From NCBI RefSeq assembly GCF_004793635.1, contig NZ_SRXV01000001.1, positions 62,001 to 126,000 on the forward strand: a stretch of 64,000 bases of DNA, read 5' to 3'. The notes under the pieces are model-generated. The model worked only from the letters and a program-made list of their open reading frames with translations. It did no database searches and was not told where the DNA came from. The translations under genes were made by a program, and so were the position numbers. Each line of letters opens with the position of its first letter. Positions within the stretch are counted from its first letter, which is position 1. The DNA comes from Marinicauda pacifica. Lineage in GTDB: Bacteria > Pseudomonadota > Alphaproteobacteria > Caulobacterales > Maricaulaceae. This document shows, one piece after another, positions 52,887 through 60,651 of the stretch.

Positions 52887-52934
52887 CTACCCACTCCAGT
52901 ATTCGGATGAGCGTGCAAGGAAGCGCTGGTTCGA

Positions 52935-52950
52935 TTAAGGTTTCGCTAAT
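52935..52950. promoter_or_regulatory. CtrA-like box upstream of flmG
   Basis: TTAA-N7-CTAAT, which reads TTAG-N7-TTAA on the minus strand, 48 nt before the flmG start. Similar boxes stand at comparable distance before three Pse-related genes. Confidence 0.4.
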
Positions 52951-53077
52951 CACTCGCGGCGCGGGATTTCTGTGTCCCGGCGCAGCGCAGAAACGCTTTA
53001 TTCACGGTGTTCTTTCACCGTAGCTTCAAACCAAAGAGCTATTCGGCTCTGATGATCGTGACTGGAGTTTCGTATCC

Positions 53078-53488
53078 ATGCCGCTCAAGCTTTCGCTCAA
53101 GCCTGGAGAACGGTTCGTGCTTAACGGTGCGGTCGTGGAGAACGGTGACAGGCGCGCGACCCTGGTGCTTCAGAACAAGGCCTCGGTCCTTCGCGAGAAG
53201 GACATCATGCAGGAGCATGAAGTCGATAGCCCCGCCAAGCGCATCTATTTCCCGGTCATGATGATGTATCTGTCCTCCAGGGCAGAAAACGACGTCTACG
53301 ACGAATTCGTGCGCCGCATGACCGAGTTCATGGGGGCGATCTCCAACCCGGATATCCTGTCGGAATGCGTCTCCATCAGCCGGGATGTGATGAGTGCCGA
53401 ATACTACAAGGCGCTTCTGCGCTGTCGCAAACTGATTGCCTACGAGGCCGAGCGCATGGGGCTCGCCTCATCGAGCAGCAAGGGCTAG
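53078..53488 (+). CDS. flbT: Flagellin post-transcriptional regulator FlbT
   Basis: Binds flagellin mRNA leaders and lowers flagellin expression until the hook is complete in Caulobacter-type bacteria. The 136 residues show the family pattern: LKLSLKPGERFVLNGAVVENGDRRATLVLQNKASVLREKDIM, YFPVMMMYLS and LSECVSISRDVMSAEYYKALLRCRKLIAYE. It precedes flaF by 6 nt and both face the flagellin genes. A hairpin (ACGGTG/CACCGT, 53004-53021) lies in the leader. Confidence 0.95.
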   Translation: MPLKLSLKPGERFVLNGAVVENGDRRATLVLQNKASVLREKDIMQEHEVDSPAKRIYFPVMMMYLSSRAENDVYDEFVRRMTEFMGAISNPDILSECVSISRDVMSAEYYKALLRCRKLIAYEAERMGLASSSSKG

Positions 53489-53494
53489 CCCGAC

Positions 53495-53866
53495 ATGTCC
53501 TATCGCGCTTACCAGACCGCCTCTGCGCGGGCCGAAAACCCGCGTGAAACCGAGTACCGGCTCTTCGGCCAGGTGACGCGGGCACTCATTGCGGCCAGCG
53601 AAGCCGGGCCTCTGGAATTCAAGCAGCGCGCCGATGCGCTCGACTGGAACCGCCGCATGTGGTCGGGCCTGGCTGCCGACTGTGGCAGCGAGGGCAACAA
53701 ACTGCCCGAGAGCCTGCGCGCCGCCATCATTTCTCTGGGTATTTTCGTCTCGAAAGAGACCAGTGCTGTCATGCGCGGCGACAGCAATTTCGACACTCTG
53801 ATCGAGATCAACCGCATGATCATGCAGGGCCTGGCACCGGCCGTGGCGAACGCCGAAGCGGTCTGA
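53495..53866 (+). CDS. flaF: Flagellin synthesis regulator FlaF
   Basis: Needed for flagellin translation or secretion, and antagonises FlbT in Caulobacter. The 123 residues begin [32 protein letters not shown], then [40 protein letters not shown] and [20 protein letters not shown], the FlaF pattern. It is co-transcribed with flbT and is followed by a terminator. Confidence 0.95.
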   Translation: MSYRAYQTASARAENPRETEYRLFGQVTRALIAASEAGPLEFKQRADALDWNRRMWSGLAADCGSEGNKLPESLRAAIISLGIFVSKETSAVMRGDSNFDTLIEINRMIMQGLAPAVANAEAV

Positions 53867-53894
53867 AACGCGTCGATCCGAACGAAACTGCCAG

Positions 53895-53927
53895 ACGGCC
53901 ACCGGAGAGCTCCGGTGGCCGTTTCCT
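53895..53927 (+). terminator. Terminator after flbT-flaF
   Basis: A perfect 12-bp stem ACGGCCACCGGA/TCCGGTGGCCGT with a 4-nt loop is followed by a T-rich stretch on the plus strand, 29 nt after the flaF stop. Confidence 0.85.
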
Positions 53928-54043
53928 ATTTGCCGATCGGCAGAAATCGCCCGGCCATAATCGCCGCTCTGGTTAACGCCGCCGCGGCGCCTTTGCCAAT
54001 CCATTGAAACAAAATAGTGAATCGTACGCTCGGGGGTGCCGCA

Positions 54044-54061
54044 AACGGCACGGCGTTTGCG
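54044..54061 (+). promoter_or_regulatory. Sigma-54 promoter of flagellin gene 1
   Basis: CGGCACGGCGTTTGC has the obligate GG and GC elements (54047-54048 and 54059-54060) separated by exactly 10 nt, the -24/-12 geometry. It lies 72 nt before the ATG. A dyad TGCCG-N4-CGGCA overlaps the -24 element and a perfect 12-bp palindrome TGCCGATCGGCA lies at about 53930. Confidence 0.7.
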
Positions 54062-54132
54062 CAGCAGGGGCAGGACAAAATGTCCGCCGGCTAAAACGGC
54101 CGTTCAAGCTTCCAGAACGGAGGAACCCCACA

Positions 54133-54969
54133 ATGAGCATCTCAAATTCCGTGAACACGAACGCAGGCGCCATGGTTGCCCTGCAGAACCTGAACAAGAC
54201 GAATTCGGAGCTGCAGGAAGTGCAGACCCGTATCAACACCGGCATGAAAGTGGCCGGCGCCAAGGATAATGGCGGCATCTTTGCCATTGCCCAACGCATG
54301 CGCTCGGAAGTGTCGGGGTATTCGGCTGTTCAGCAGTCACTGGATCGTGGCATGGCCACCACCGATGTTGCCCTGGCAGCCGGTGAGGCCATTTCCGATC
54401 TTCTGATCGAGATGAAGGAGAAGGCCTTGGCCGCGGGAGACGCATCGCTCGATACTGCCAGCCGCTCGGCGCTGAACGAAGACTACAAGGCGCTGCGCGA
54501 CCAGATCGGTACGATCGTGTCGAACGCGGAGTTCAATGGCGTCAATCTCATTGACGGCTCGCAAACCGATGGGTTTATCGCGCTGGCCAATGCCGACGGA
54601 TCGAACTCGATCACGGTCGGGACGGAAAACCTGTCCCTGTCCGGTACGATCGTGACGATCACTTCGACCTCGTCTTTCTCGACCGCGACCACCGCTGCGG
54701 CGGCGGCCAGCGCGATCGGGACGAGCCTGGACAATGTGAACAACGCGCTCGCGCGTCTGGGCACGAAGTCCAAAGCGCTCGAGATCCACGACTCGTTTGT
54801 CACGAAACTGTCTGACGCTCTGGAAACAGGGATCGGTAACCTCGTGGATGCGGATCTCGCGAAGGAAAGCGCCCGCCTGCAGTCGCTTCAGGTGAAGCAA
54901 CAGCTGGGCATCCAGGCGCTGGGAATTGCGAATTCCGCACCGCAATCGGTGCTGTCCTTCTTCCAGTAG
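54133..54969 (+). CDS. Flagellin (copy 1)
   Basis: A 278-residue flagellin of the short alphaproteobacterial type, lacking the large D2/D3 domains. The D0/D1 N-terminus (VNTNAGAMVALQNLNKTNSELQEVQTRINTG) and C-terminus (LVDADLAKESARLQSLQVKQQLGIQALGIANSAPQSVLSFF) are conserved; the middle (about 165-215) is Ser/Thr-rich and is the expected glycosylation zone. It differs from copies 2 and 3 in the variable core and start. GGAGG precedes the ATG. Its own sigma-54 promoter and terminator make it monocistronic. Confidence 0.94.
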   Translation: MSISNSVNTNAGAMVALQNLNKTNSELQEVQTRINTGMKVAGAKDNGGIFAIAQRMRSEVSGYSAVQQSLDRGMATTDVALAAGEAISDLLIEMKEKALAAGDASLDTASRSALNEDYKALRDQIGTIVSNAEFNGVNLIDGSQTDGFIALANADGSNSITVGTENLSLSGTIVTITSTSSFSTATTAAAAASAIGTSLDNVNNALARLGTKSKALEIHDSFVTKLSDALETGIGNLVDADLAKESARLQSLQVKQQLGIQALGIANSAPQSVLSFFQ

Positions 54970-54981
54970 GACGACAACAAG

Positions 54982-55020
54982 GCCGGGACCGTTGCCACCA
55001 CGCGGTCCCGGCATTTTTTT
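54982..55020 (+). terminator. Terminator after flagellin gene 1
   Basis: GCCGGGACCG/CGGTCCCGGC stem with an 11-nt loop, then seven T. It starts 12 nt after the flagellin stop. Confidence 0.92.
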
Positions 55021-55104
55021 GACTCGCTTGCGGTTAATGTCTTGTTTACCAAATCAATTTCCGAGCCCACGGGGAAGACTTCCCGCTAGGCAAAAAATGT
55101 CACT

Positions 55105-55121
55105 CCGGCAAAAACTGCCGA
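55105..55121. promoter_or_regulatory. FlbD (ftr)-like enhancer site 1
   Basis: CCGGCAAAAACTGCCGA is a near-perfect dyad of the ftr type bound by FlbD in Caulobacter. It is about 125 nt upstream of the flagellin 2 sigma-54 promoter. Confidence 0.65.
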
Positions 55122-55136
55122 CTTCTGACGCTGAAA

Positions 55137-55154
55137 CCGGGCAATTTTTGCCGA
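55137..55154. promoter_or_regulatory. FlbD (ftr)-like enhancer site 2
   Basis: CCGGGCAATTTTTGCCGA, a second ftr-like dyad 32 nt to the right of the first. The pair is spaced about three helical turns apart and sits about 90 nt before the promoter. Confidence 0.65.
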
Positions 55155-55241
55155 CTGGGGCGCTTCGGTAGCGCCCGCCTCAGCGTCCGACTCCCCAACA
55201 TGGCCACGCAAATACCGGCTTTTGTGCGCGATCGGTGAAAA

Positions 55242-55258
55242 CTGGCCCCGCACTTGCT
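55242..55258 (+). promoter_or_regulatory. Sigma-54 promoter of flagellin gene 2
   Basis: CTGGCCCCGCACTTGCT with GG and GC (55244-55245, 55256-55257) exactly 10 nt apart; both elements match the -24 TGGC and -12 TTGC consensus. It is 76 nt before the ATG and 90-140 nt after two ftr-like sites. Confidence 0.85.
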
Positions 55259-55334
55259 GCCTTCGACTCCAGGTCAGAAGACCCGGCGCGCAAAAAGTGC
55301 GTCTTCAACGTAGAAAACGAACGGGAGCCAAGAA

Positions 55335-56159
55335 ATGGCGACTATCAATACGAATCCGGGGGCGATGATCGCCCTCCAGAACCTGAACAAGACAAACTCC
55401 GATCTTCAGCAGGTTCAGCAGCGCATCAACACCGGCCTGGCGATTTCGTCGGCCAAGGACAATGGCGGCATCTACGCCATCGCCCAGTCAATGCGTGCAG
55501 ACGTCGGCGGCTACAAGGCCGTCAGCCAATCCCTCGACCTTGCCACGTCCACGGTCGATGTCGCGCTCGCGGCGGGTGAAGCAATCTCCGACATCATGGT
55601 CGAAATGAAGGAAAAGGCCCTTGCTGCGGCTGACTCCTCGCTCGACACCGCATCGCGGACGGCCCTGAACGAAGACTTCAAGGCCCTGCGCGATCAGATC
55701 GGCACGATTGTTGAAAACGCCGAGTTCAACGGCAAGAACCTGATCTCCAACGGCGCCACCGACATCAGCGCCCTGGCCAACGCCGACGGTTCGAACACCA
55801 TCACCATCGGTGCCGAAGACCTCAGCCTGACCGGGACCACGCTGACCATTTCGGGCGGCACGCAGATCAATACCGTGACCAACGCTTCGGCCGCGGCCAC
55901 GGCGATCGGTACGTCGCTGGACAACCTGAATGCGTCTCTGGCGCGTCTGGGCACCGGCTCGAAATCCCTCGAAATCCACAAGACCTTCGTCGGCAAGCTG
56001 TCTGACACCCTGGAGCAGGGCATCGGCAACCTGGTTGACGCGGATCTGGCCAAAGAGTCCGCACGTCTGCAGTCGCTGCAGGTGAAACAGCAGCTGGGTG
56101 TCCAGGCGCTGTCGATCGCGAACTCCGCGCCGAGCTCGATCCTCGGTTACTTCCGGTAA
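55335..56159 (+). CDS. Flagellin (copy 2)
   Basis: A 274-residue flagellin. It begins MATINTNPGAMIALQNLNKTNSDL and ends NSAPSSILGYFR. Residues 1-62 and about 215-274 are almost identical to copy 3 at the DNA level, while the middle differs. The leader (55285-55334), with GGGAGCCAAGAA before the ATG, is shared with copy 3. This is the expected FlbT target area by analogy with Caulobacter. Fed by the sigma-54 promoter upstream. Confidence 0.95.
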   Translation: MATINTNPGAMIALQNLNKTNSDLQQVQQRINTGLAISSAKDNGGIYAIAQSMRADVGGYKAVSQSLDLATSTVDVALAAGEAISDIMVEMKEKALAAADSSLDTASRTALNEDFKALRDQIGTIVENAEFNGKNLISNGATDISALANADGSNTITIGAEDLSLTGTTLTISGGTQINTVTNASAAATAIGTSLDNLNASLARLGTGSKSLEIHKTFVGKLSDTLEQGIGNLVDADLAKESARLQSLQVKQQLGVQALSIANSAPSSILGYFR

Positions 56160-56263
56160 TCGATCCTGAATTCGGTGGTTCCGGCGCAGTAGGCGTCCGG
56201 GCCGCCGGATAACGGCGCGCAAAACGCGCGTCTTCCACGTAGAAAACGAACGGGAGCCAAGAA

Positions 56264-57091
56264 ATGGCGACTATCAATACGAACCCGGGGGCGATGATCG
56301 CCCTCCAGAACCTGAACAAGACAAACTCCGATCTTCAGCAGGTTCAGCAGCGCATCAACACCGGCCTGGCGATTTCGTCGGCCAAGGACAATGGCGGCAT
56401 CTACGCCATCGCCCAGTCGATGCGTGCAGACGTCGGCGGCTACAAGGCCGTGACCCAGTCCATCGATCTGGCGGTCTCCACCGTCGACGTGGCGCTGGCC
56501 GGTGGCGAAGCCATCTCCGACATTCTGGTCGAGATGAAGCAGAAGGCCCTCGCGGCGGCTGACACGTCGCTCGACACGGCGGCACGTTCGGCCCTGAACG
56601 AAGACTTCACGGCCCTGCGCGACCAGATCGGCACGATTGTTGAAAACGCCGAATTCAATGGCGCCAACCTGATTGACGGCTCGAAGACCGCCGGCATCAG
56701 CGCGCTCGCCAATGCAGACGGCAGCAATACGGTCGATGTCGACGACGAAAACCTCAGCCTCGGCGGGTCGATCGTGACCCTGGCCGCGACCGCGTCGTTT
56801 GGCACTGCCGCCGAAGCGTCCACCGCTGCCTCCACGATCGCGACCTCACTGGACAACCTGAATGCGTCGCTGGCGCGTCTGGGTACCGGGTCGAAGTCTC
56901 TCGAGATCCACAAGACCTTCGTCAGCAAGCTGTCTGATACCCTGGAGCAGGGCATCGGCAACCTGGTTGACGCGGATCTGGCCAAAGAGTCCGCACGTCT
57001 GCAGTCGCTGCAGGTGAAACAGCAGCTGGGTGTCCAGGCGCTGTCGATCGCGAACTCCGCGCCGAGCACGATCCTCGGTTACTTCCGGTAA
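56264..57091 (+). CDS. Flagellin (copy 3)
   Basis: A 275-residue flagellin in tandem with copy 2. The first 186 nt contain only two substitutions relative to copy 2, both synonymous, while the core (VDVDDENLSLGGSIVTLAATASFG) has diverged. No sigma-54 motif as good as that before copy 2 is seen in the 104-nt gap, and no terminator, so it may be co-transcribed with copy 2. A hairpin GCGCG-N5-CGCGC at about 56217 opens its leader. A terminator follows. Confidence 0.95.
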   Translation: MATINTNPGAMIALQNLNKTNSDLQQVQQRINTGLAISSAKDNGGIYAIAQSMRADVGGYKAVTQSIDLAVSTVDVALAGGEAISDILVEMKQKALAAADTSLDTAARSALNEDFTALRDQIGTIVENAEFNGANLIDGSKTAGISALANADGSNTVDVDDENLSLGGSIVTLAATASFGTAAEASTAASTIATSLDNLNASLARLGTGSKSLEIHKTFVSKLSDTLEQGIGNLVDADLAKESARLQSLQVKQQLGVQALSIANSAPSTILGYFR

Positions 57092-57103
57092 TCGAAGCTG
57101 AGC

Positions 57104-57150
57104 GGGCGGCGGTGTAACGTGGGGTTCCGCCGCCGCCCCCTCTCTTTCTT
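57104..57150 (+). terminator. Terminator after flagellin gene 3
   Basis: GGGCGGCGG/CCGCCGCCC stem with a 17-nt loop, followed by a pyrimidine-rich TCTCTTTCTT stretch; a weaker terminator than the one after copy 1. Confidence 0.6.
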
Positions 57151-57223
57151 CACCAGATCCAGCCAGCAGCCATCGGAGATGAATCGCGCGCGAGCGCATT
57201 GAGTAAAGGATTGGAACAGACCC

Positions 57224-57607
57224 ATGGAACCGCTCACGACAGGACGCGCCTTCGCGTCGTCCCGGTTGGAGCTCGGCGTTCAGGAACCGGGACCGCAACA
57301 ACCGGCACGCCAGAATCCACAAGGGCAATCGAAGGTCGAGCCGTCCGCAGATGCGGATACCGGCCCGTTCACCGGCGAGGACCTGCACGATCAGGTCGCA
57401 GCGATCGAAAAGCTTCGTGCCTCGGTCTCGGCGCTGGAGAGCAATCGGCTCAGCATCGACCGGCACGAGGAATCCGGCCACTTCATCTACCGCATCATCA
57501 ACGAGCAGACGGGCGAAACCATCCGCAAATGGCCGCCTGACAGCTATCTCGATCTTGTCGCCTTCCTGCGCGACGGCCAGGCCGGACTGATCGACGAACA
57601 GGCCTGA
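57224..57607 (+). CDS. flaG: FlaG-family flagellar protein
   Basis: A 127-residue FlaG-like protein, which in other bacteria affects filament length. The conserved C-terminal part LSIDRHEESGHFIYRIINEQTGETIRKWPPDSYLDLVAFL is clear (landmark residues 74-113); the N-terminal half is Pro/Gln-rich and variable. It lies between flagellins 3 and 4 on the same strand. No strong promoter is visible in front of it. Confidence 0.85.
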   Translation: MEPLTTGRAFASSRLELGVQEPGPQQPARQNPQGQSKVEPSADADTGPFTGEDLHDQVAAIEKLRASVSALESNRLSIDRHEESGHFIYRIINEQTGETIRKWPPDSYLDLVAFLRDGQAGLIDEQA

Positions 57608-57611
57608 CAGC

Positions 57612-57628
57612 CCGGCAAGATCTGACCG
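57612..57628. promoter_or_regulatory. Degenerate ftr-like dyad
   Basis: CCGGCAAGATCTGACCGG resembles the ftr dyads upstream of flagellin 2 but with mismatches in the right arm. It is about 110 nt before the flagellin 4 sigma-54 promoter, the expected enhancer distance. Confidence 0.4.
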
Positions 57629-57735
57629 GTCAGGTGGAAAATCTTACCATACCGGCTGCGCCAGAGGCGGGGCCGGACACATGCGTTTCAGCCTACCTCT
57701 TTGAATCTTCTCTCAAAACAGATCTGGCCAAAAAC

Positions 57736-57751
57736 TGGCCCGGTCATTGCT
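57736..57751 (+). promoter_or_regulatory. Sigma-54 promoter of flagellin gene 4
   Basis: CTGGCCCGGTCATTGCT has GG (57737-57738) and GC (57749-57750) with exactly 10 nt between, and good -24/-12 matches. It is 56 nt before the ATG. A TGGCC-N6-TGGCC direct repeat overlaps the -24 element. Confidence 0.85.
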
Positions 57752-57806
57752 GTTAACCGTAAGACAGCCGCCAGAAGCGGCATGACGGTGAAACGGGAGA
57801 AGTCCA

Positions 57807-58640
57807 ATGGCGCTGAGCGTCCACACCAACACATCCGCGATGATCGCCCTGCAGAATCTGAACAAGACCAACACGAACATGCAGGATGTTCAGCAGCGGA
57901 TTAACACCGGCCTGAAAGTGTCGGGTGCGAAGGACAACTCGGCCGTGTACGCGGTCGCCCAGGGCATGCGGTCGGACGTCGGGGCCCTCGGCTCGGTCCA
58001 GACCTCGCTCGACCGCGCGGTCTCGATCGGCGATGTCGCTCTGGCGGCAGGCGAGGCGATCTCCGATCTGCTGATCCAGATGCGCGAGAAAGCCACAGCG
58101 GCCATGGACCCGTCCATCGACACCTTCTCGCGTCAGGCTTATGACAGCGATTACAAGGCCTTGCTCGAACAGATCCAGTCGGTTCTCGCAAACGCCGAGT
58201 TTGATGGCGCCAACATTCTGGACGGTTCGGTCACGGGCGGGATCGCCTTCCTCGCCGATGCCGATGCCACACGGACGGTTACGCTGGGCACGCAGGACAT
58301 GTCCATCTCCGGCGCAGTCATCACGCTGACGAGCAACTCCAGCCTTGGCACGGTGACGATGGCGTCCAACGTCGTTTCCGGGATCCAGGCCAGTCTGGAC
58401 AACGTCAACCAGGCGCTCGCCAATCTTGGCTCGGACATGAAGAAGATCGAGTCTCACCGCACCTTCGTGGGCAAGCTGGTCGACAGTCTGAACGAGGGGG
58501 TGGGCAATCTGGTCGACGCGGACCTTGCCCGGGAAAGCGCCAGGCTGCAGGCGCTCCAGGTCCAGCAGCAGCTGGGCGTACAGGCCCTCTCGATCGCGAA
58601 CTCCGAGCCGCAGATCATCCTCTCGCTCTTCGGACGATAG
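57807..58640 (+). CDS. Flagellin (copy 4)
   Basis: A 277-residue flagellin with its own sigma-54 promoter. It begins MALSVHTNTSAMIALQNLNKTNTN and has the conserved ending LVDADLARESARLQALQVQQQLGVQALSIANS, then EPQIILSLFGR. It is the most divergent of the four (SVQTSLDRAVSIGDV, IDTFSRQAYDSDYKALLEQIQSVL), suggesting a specialised or minor filament subunit. An AACGGGAG site precedes the ATG. Confidence 0.94.
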   Translation: MALSVHTNTSAMIALQNLNKTNTNMQDVQQRINTGLKVSGAKDNSAVYAVAQGMRSDVGALGSVQTSLDRAVSIGDVALAAGEAISDLLIQMREKATAAMDPSIDTFSRQAYDSDYKALLEQIQSVLANAEFDGANILDGSVTGGIAFLADADATRTVTLGTQDMSISGAVITLTSNSSLGTVTMASNVVSGIQASLDNVNQALANLGSDMKKIESHRTFVGKLVDSLNEGVGNLVDADLARESARLQALQVQQQLGVQALSIANSEPQIILSLFGR

Positions 58641-58671
58641 GCGGTCGCGACCTCTTTACCGTGACATCCGG

Positions 58672-58706
58672 CCGCCCGGTACATCATCATGTGCCGGGCG
58701 GTTTGC
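58672..58706 (+). terminator. Terminator after flagellin gene 4
   Basis: CCGCCCGGTACA/TGTGCCGGGCGG stem (one wobble) with a TCATCA loop, then a short T-run. It separates flagellin 4 from pseC. Confidence 0.85.
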
Positions 58707-58738
58707 TGTCTGGACCTCGTGGCGCAGGAGCGCATTGA

Positions 58739-59914
58739 ATGAGCGACGGGTATTTGCCTTATGGGCGCCAATCGATCGACCAGGACGATATCGACGCCGT
58801 CACGCGCGCGCTGCAGTCTGACTATCTGACGACGGGGCCGGAAATAAGCGCGTTCGAAGCCGAGTTCGCCCAGACGGTCGCGTCCCCCAATGGCGTCGCC
58901 TGCAACAGCGCCACGGCTGCGCTTCACATGGCCTATGATGGGCTGGGCCTGAGACCGGGCGACGCGGTCATCGTGCCGGCGGTGACCTTCCTGGCAACCG
59001 CGAACGCGGCCCGTTTCTGCGGCGCGGATGTCGTCTTCTGCGATGTCGATCCCGAGACCGGGCTGATGACGCCGGACACGTTGCGCGAGGCGTTGGCGCG
59101 CGCGCAAGACCGTGTGCGCCTCGTCGCTCCGGTGCATCTGGGCGGCGTGATGTGCGCCATGGAGGACATTGCCGGCCTCGCGCGTCCGCTCGGTCTGGCC
59201 ATCGTGGAAGACAGCTGTCACGCGTTGGCCAGTCTCGATGAAGCCGGCCAGCCCGCCGGCGCCTGCCCGAACAGCGATGCGGCTACGTTTTCCTTCCATC
59301 CGGTCAAGACGCTGGCGTGCGGGGAAGGCGGGATGGTGACGACGAGGGACGCCGCGCTGGCTGAGCGCATGAGGCTGACGCGTTCCCACGGAATGGTGCG
59401 CGATGGAGCCCGGCTCGAGCGCGCGGCGGGCGCGCAGGAGCCGTGGTGGTACGAGATGCAGGCCCTCGGCTGGAATTATCGCATGCCCGATATCAACGCT
59501 GCGCTCGGCCGTTCGCAGCTGACGAAACTTTCCCGCTTCGCGCAGCGCCGCCGGGACCTGTCGTCCCGGTATGACGCGCTGCTCACCCCGCTTTCGCCCC
59601 ATGTCCAGCCGCCTGCCGGGCGCCCCGGCATCGACGCCTGCCGGCATCTCTACAATGTGCGGATCGATTTCGAGGCGCTGGACGTGACACGCACCGAATT
59701 GATGCGGGCCCTGTCGCAACAGGGCGTGGGCACGCAGGTCCACTATATCCCGGTCTCTGACCAGCCCTATTACAAGGCGCTCTATGGCGAGCAACGCTTC
59801 GAAGGCGCTGATCGCTACTATGCGCGCACCCTGTCGCTGCCGCTCTACCCGGCGATGGATGATGGAGATCCGGAGCGGGTCGTGACCGCCTTGAAGGCGG
59901 TGCTGGGCCTCTAG
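58739..59914 (+). CDS. pseC: UDP-4-keto-6-deoxy-GlcNAc (altrose) 4-aminotransferase
   Basis: Transfers an amino group to the PseB product in the second pseudaminic acid step. The 391-residue PLP enzyme has YGRQSIDQDDIDAVTRALQSDYLTTGPEI, the Schiff-base lysine in FSFHPVKTLACGEGG near residue 185, EDSCHAL with the catalytic Asp, NYRMPDINAALGRSQL and VHYIPVSDQPYY. All active-site blocks look intact. It stands 35 nt after the flagellin 4 terminator. Confidence 0.94.
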   Translation: MSDGYLPYGRQSIDQDDIDAVTRALQSDYLTTGPEISAFEAEFAQTVASPNGVACNSATAALHMAYDGLGLRPGDAVIVPAVTFLATANAARFCGADVVFCDVDPETGLMTPDTLREALARAQDRVRLVAPVHLGGVMCAMEDIAGLARPLGLAIVEDSCHALASLDEAGQPAGACPNSDAATFSFHPVKTLACGEGGMVTTRDAALAERMRLTRSHGMVRDGARLERAAGAQEPWWYEMQALGWNYRMPDINAALGRSQLTKLSRFAQRRRDLSSRYDALLTPLSPHVQPPAGRPGIDACRHLYNVRIDFEALDVTRTELMRALSQQGVGTQVHYIPVSDQPYYKALYGEQRFEGADRYYARTLSLPLYPAMDDGDPERVVTALKAVLGL

Positions 59915-59942
59915 GACTGGTGCTCTAGGACTGGTGCTCTAG
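59911..59942. repeat. 14-bp tandem repeat at convergent gene ends
   Basis: CTAGGACTGGTGCT occurs twice in a row (59911-59938) and a third partial CTAGG follows. It overlaps the stop codons of pseC (TAG) and of the leftward methylase gene. Confidence 0.55.
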
Positions 59943-60562
59943 GCGCGCTTTTCCATCAAGGCCCAGGTGGCATTGTCGATCCCGATCGTGCGCTTCCACA
60001 GGAAGCCGTCGGTGACCACTTCGAGATCGGAGAAGCGATCCAGGAAGAATCCGGCGAAGTCGCGCTTCCACAAATGTCCGCTCAGGCCGCGATACTCCAG
60101 CTCCACCGGCTCCGCGTTGAAATACTCGGACACGAGGATGTAGCGCGAGGAGACGCGGTACATCTCGTCGGCCACCTGGCCCAGATTGTCGGGGTGAACG
60201 TGGATCAGCACCCCATTGGTAAAGACCAGCTCCATCGAGGCGGTGTCGAAGGGCAGGTCTTCGCCGCGTCCGGCGCGGATATGGGCTTCGTCCATGACGC
60301 CGTCGGACAGCACGGTCTGGCGTGCGCTGTCATTGGGCTCGACGGCGAAGAGTTCGGCATCGGTCAGTTGCTGCAACGCGCGCTGGTTGAGGCCGAGATT
60401 GCAGCCCACTTCCAGGATGGAGCGCGGCTCGCGAGAACCGAAGCTGTCCAGCCATCTCGCCCACATCCGGGTCCGCTTGCGGATACGACTCTCCTCCGCG
60501 CTGCAGCGTTCGGTATAGGCGTCGCCGAAATCGCCAGCCCAGGTGTCGACGGGATCGTGCAT
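59939..60562 (-). CDS. Pseudaminic acid biosynthesis-associated methylase
   Basis: A 207-residue class I methyltransferase matching the family that accompanies pseudaminic acid clusters. WAGDFGDAYTERCSAEESRIRKRTRMWARWL at the N-terminus and ILEVGCNLGLNQRALQQL (SAM motif I) are diagnostic; VEPNDSARQTVL and FDTASMELVFTNGVLIHV follow. It likely methylates the sugar or its carrier. A TTAA-N7-TTAG box is 47 nt upstream of its start. Confidence 0.88.
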   Translation of the reverse strand: MHDPVDTWAGDFGDAYTERCSAEESRIRKRTRMWARWLDSFGSREPRSILEVGCNLGLNQRALQQLTDAELFAVEPNDSARQTVLSDGVMDEAHIRAGRGEDLPFDTASMELVFTNGVLIHVHPDNLGQVADEMYRVSSRYILVSEYFNAEPVELEYRGLSGHLWKRDFAGFFLDRFSDLEVVTDGFLWKRTIGIDNATWALMEKRA

Positions 60563-60609
60563 GGGGGTTCGTCCTTGTCAAAGCGTACGCCAGCCTTCAG
60601 CCGGGACGG

Positions 60610-60625
60610 TTAATGCCGGGTTAGG
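60610..60625. promoter_or_regulatory. CtrA-like box upstream of the methylase gene
   Basis: TTAA-N7-TTAGG, 47 nt before the methylase start; the same TTAGGCG continuation occurs at the pseB/spsF box. Confidence 0.45.
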
Positions 60626-60651
60626 CGCATGCGGCGCTGCGGCCAGATCCT

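Noticed and set aside
56160-56263. A sigma-54 promoter for flagellin 3 (GG-N10-GC at about 56175)
   Set aside because: The spacing exists but the flanking -24 and -12 bases match poorly, so I do not list it as a promoter.
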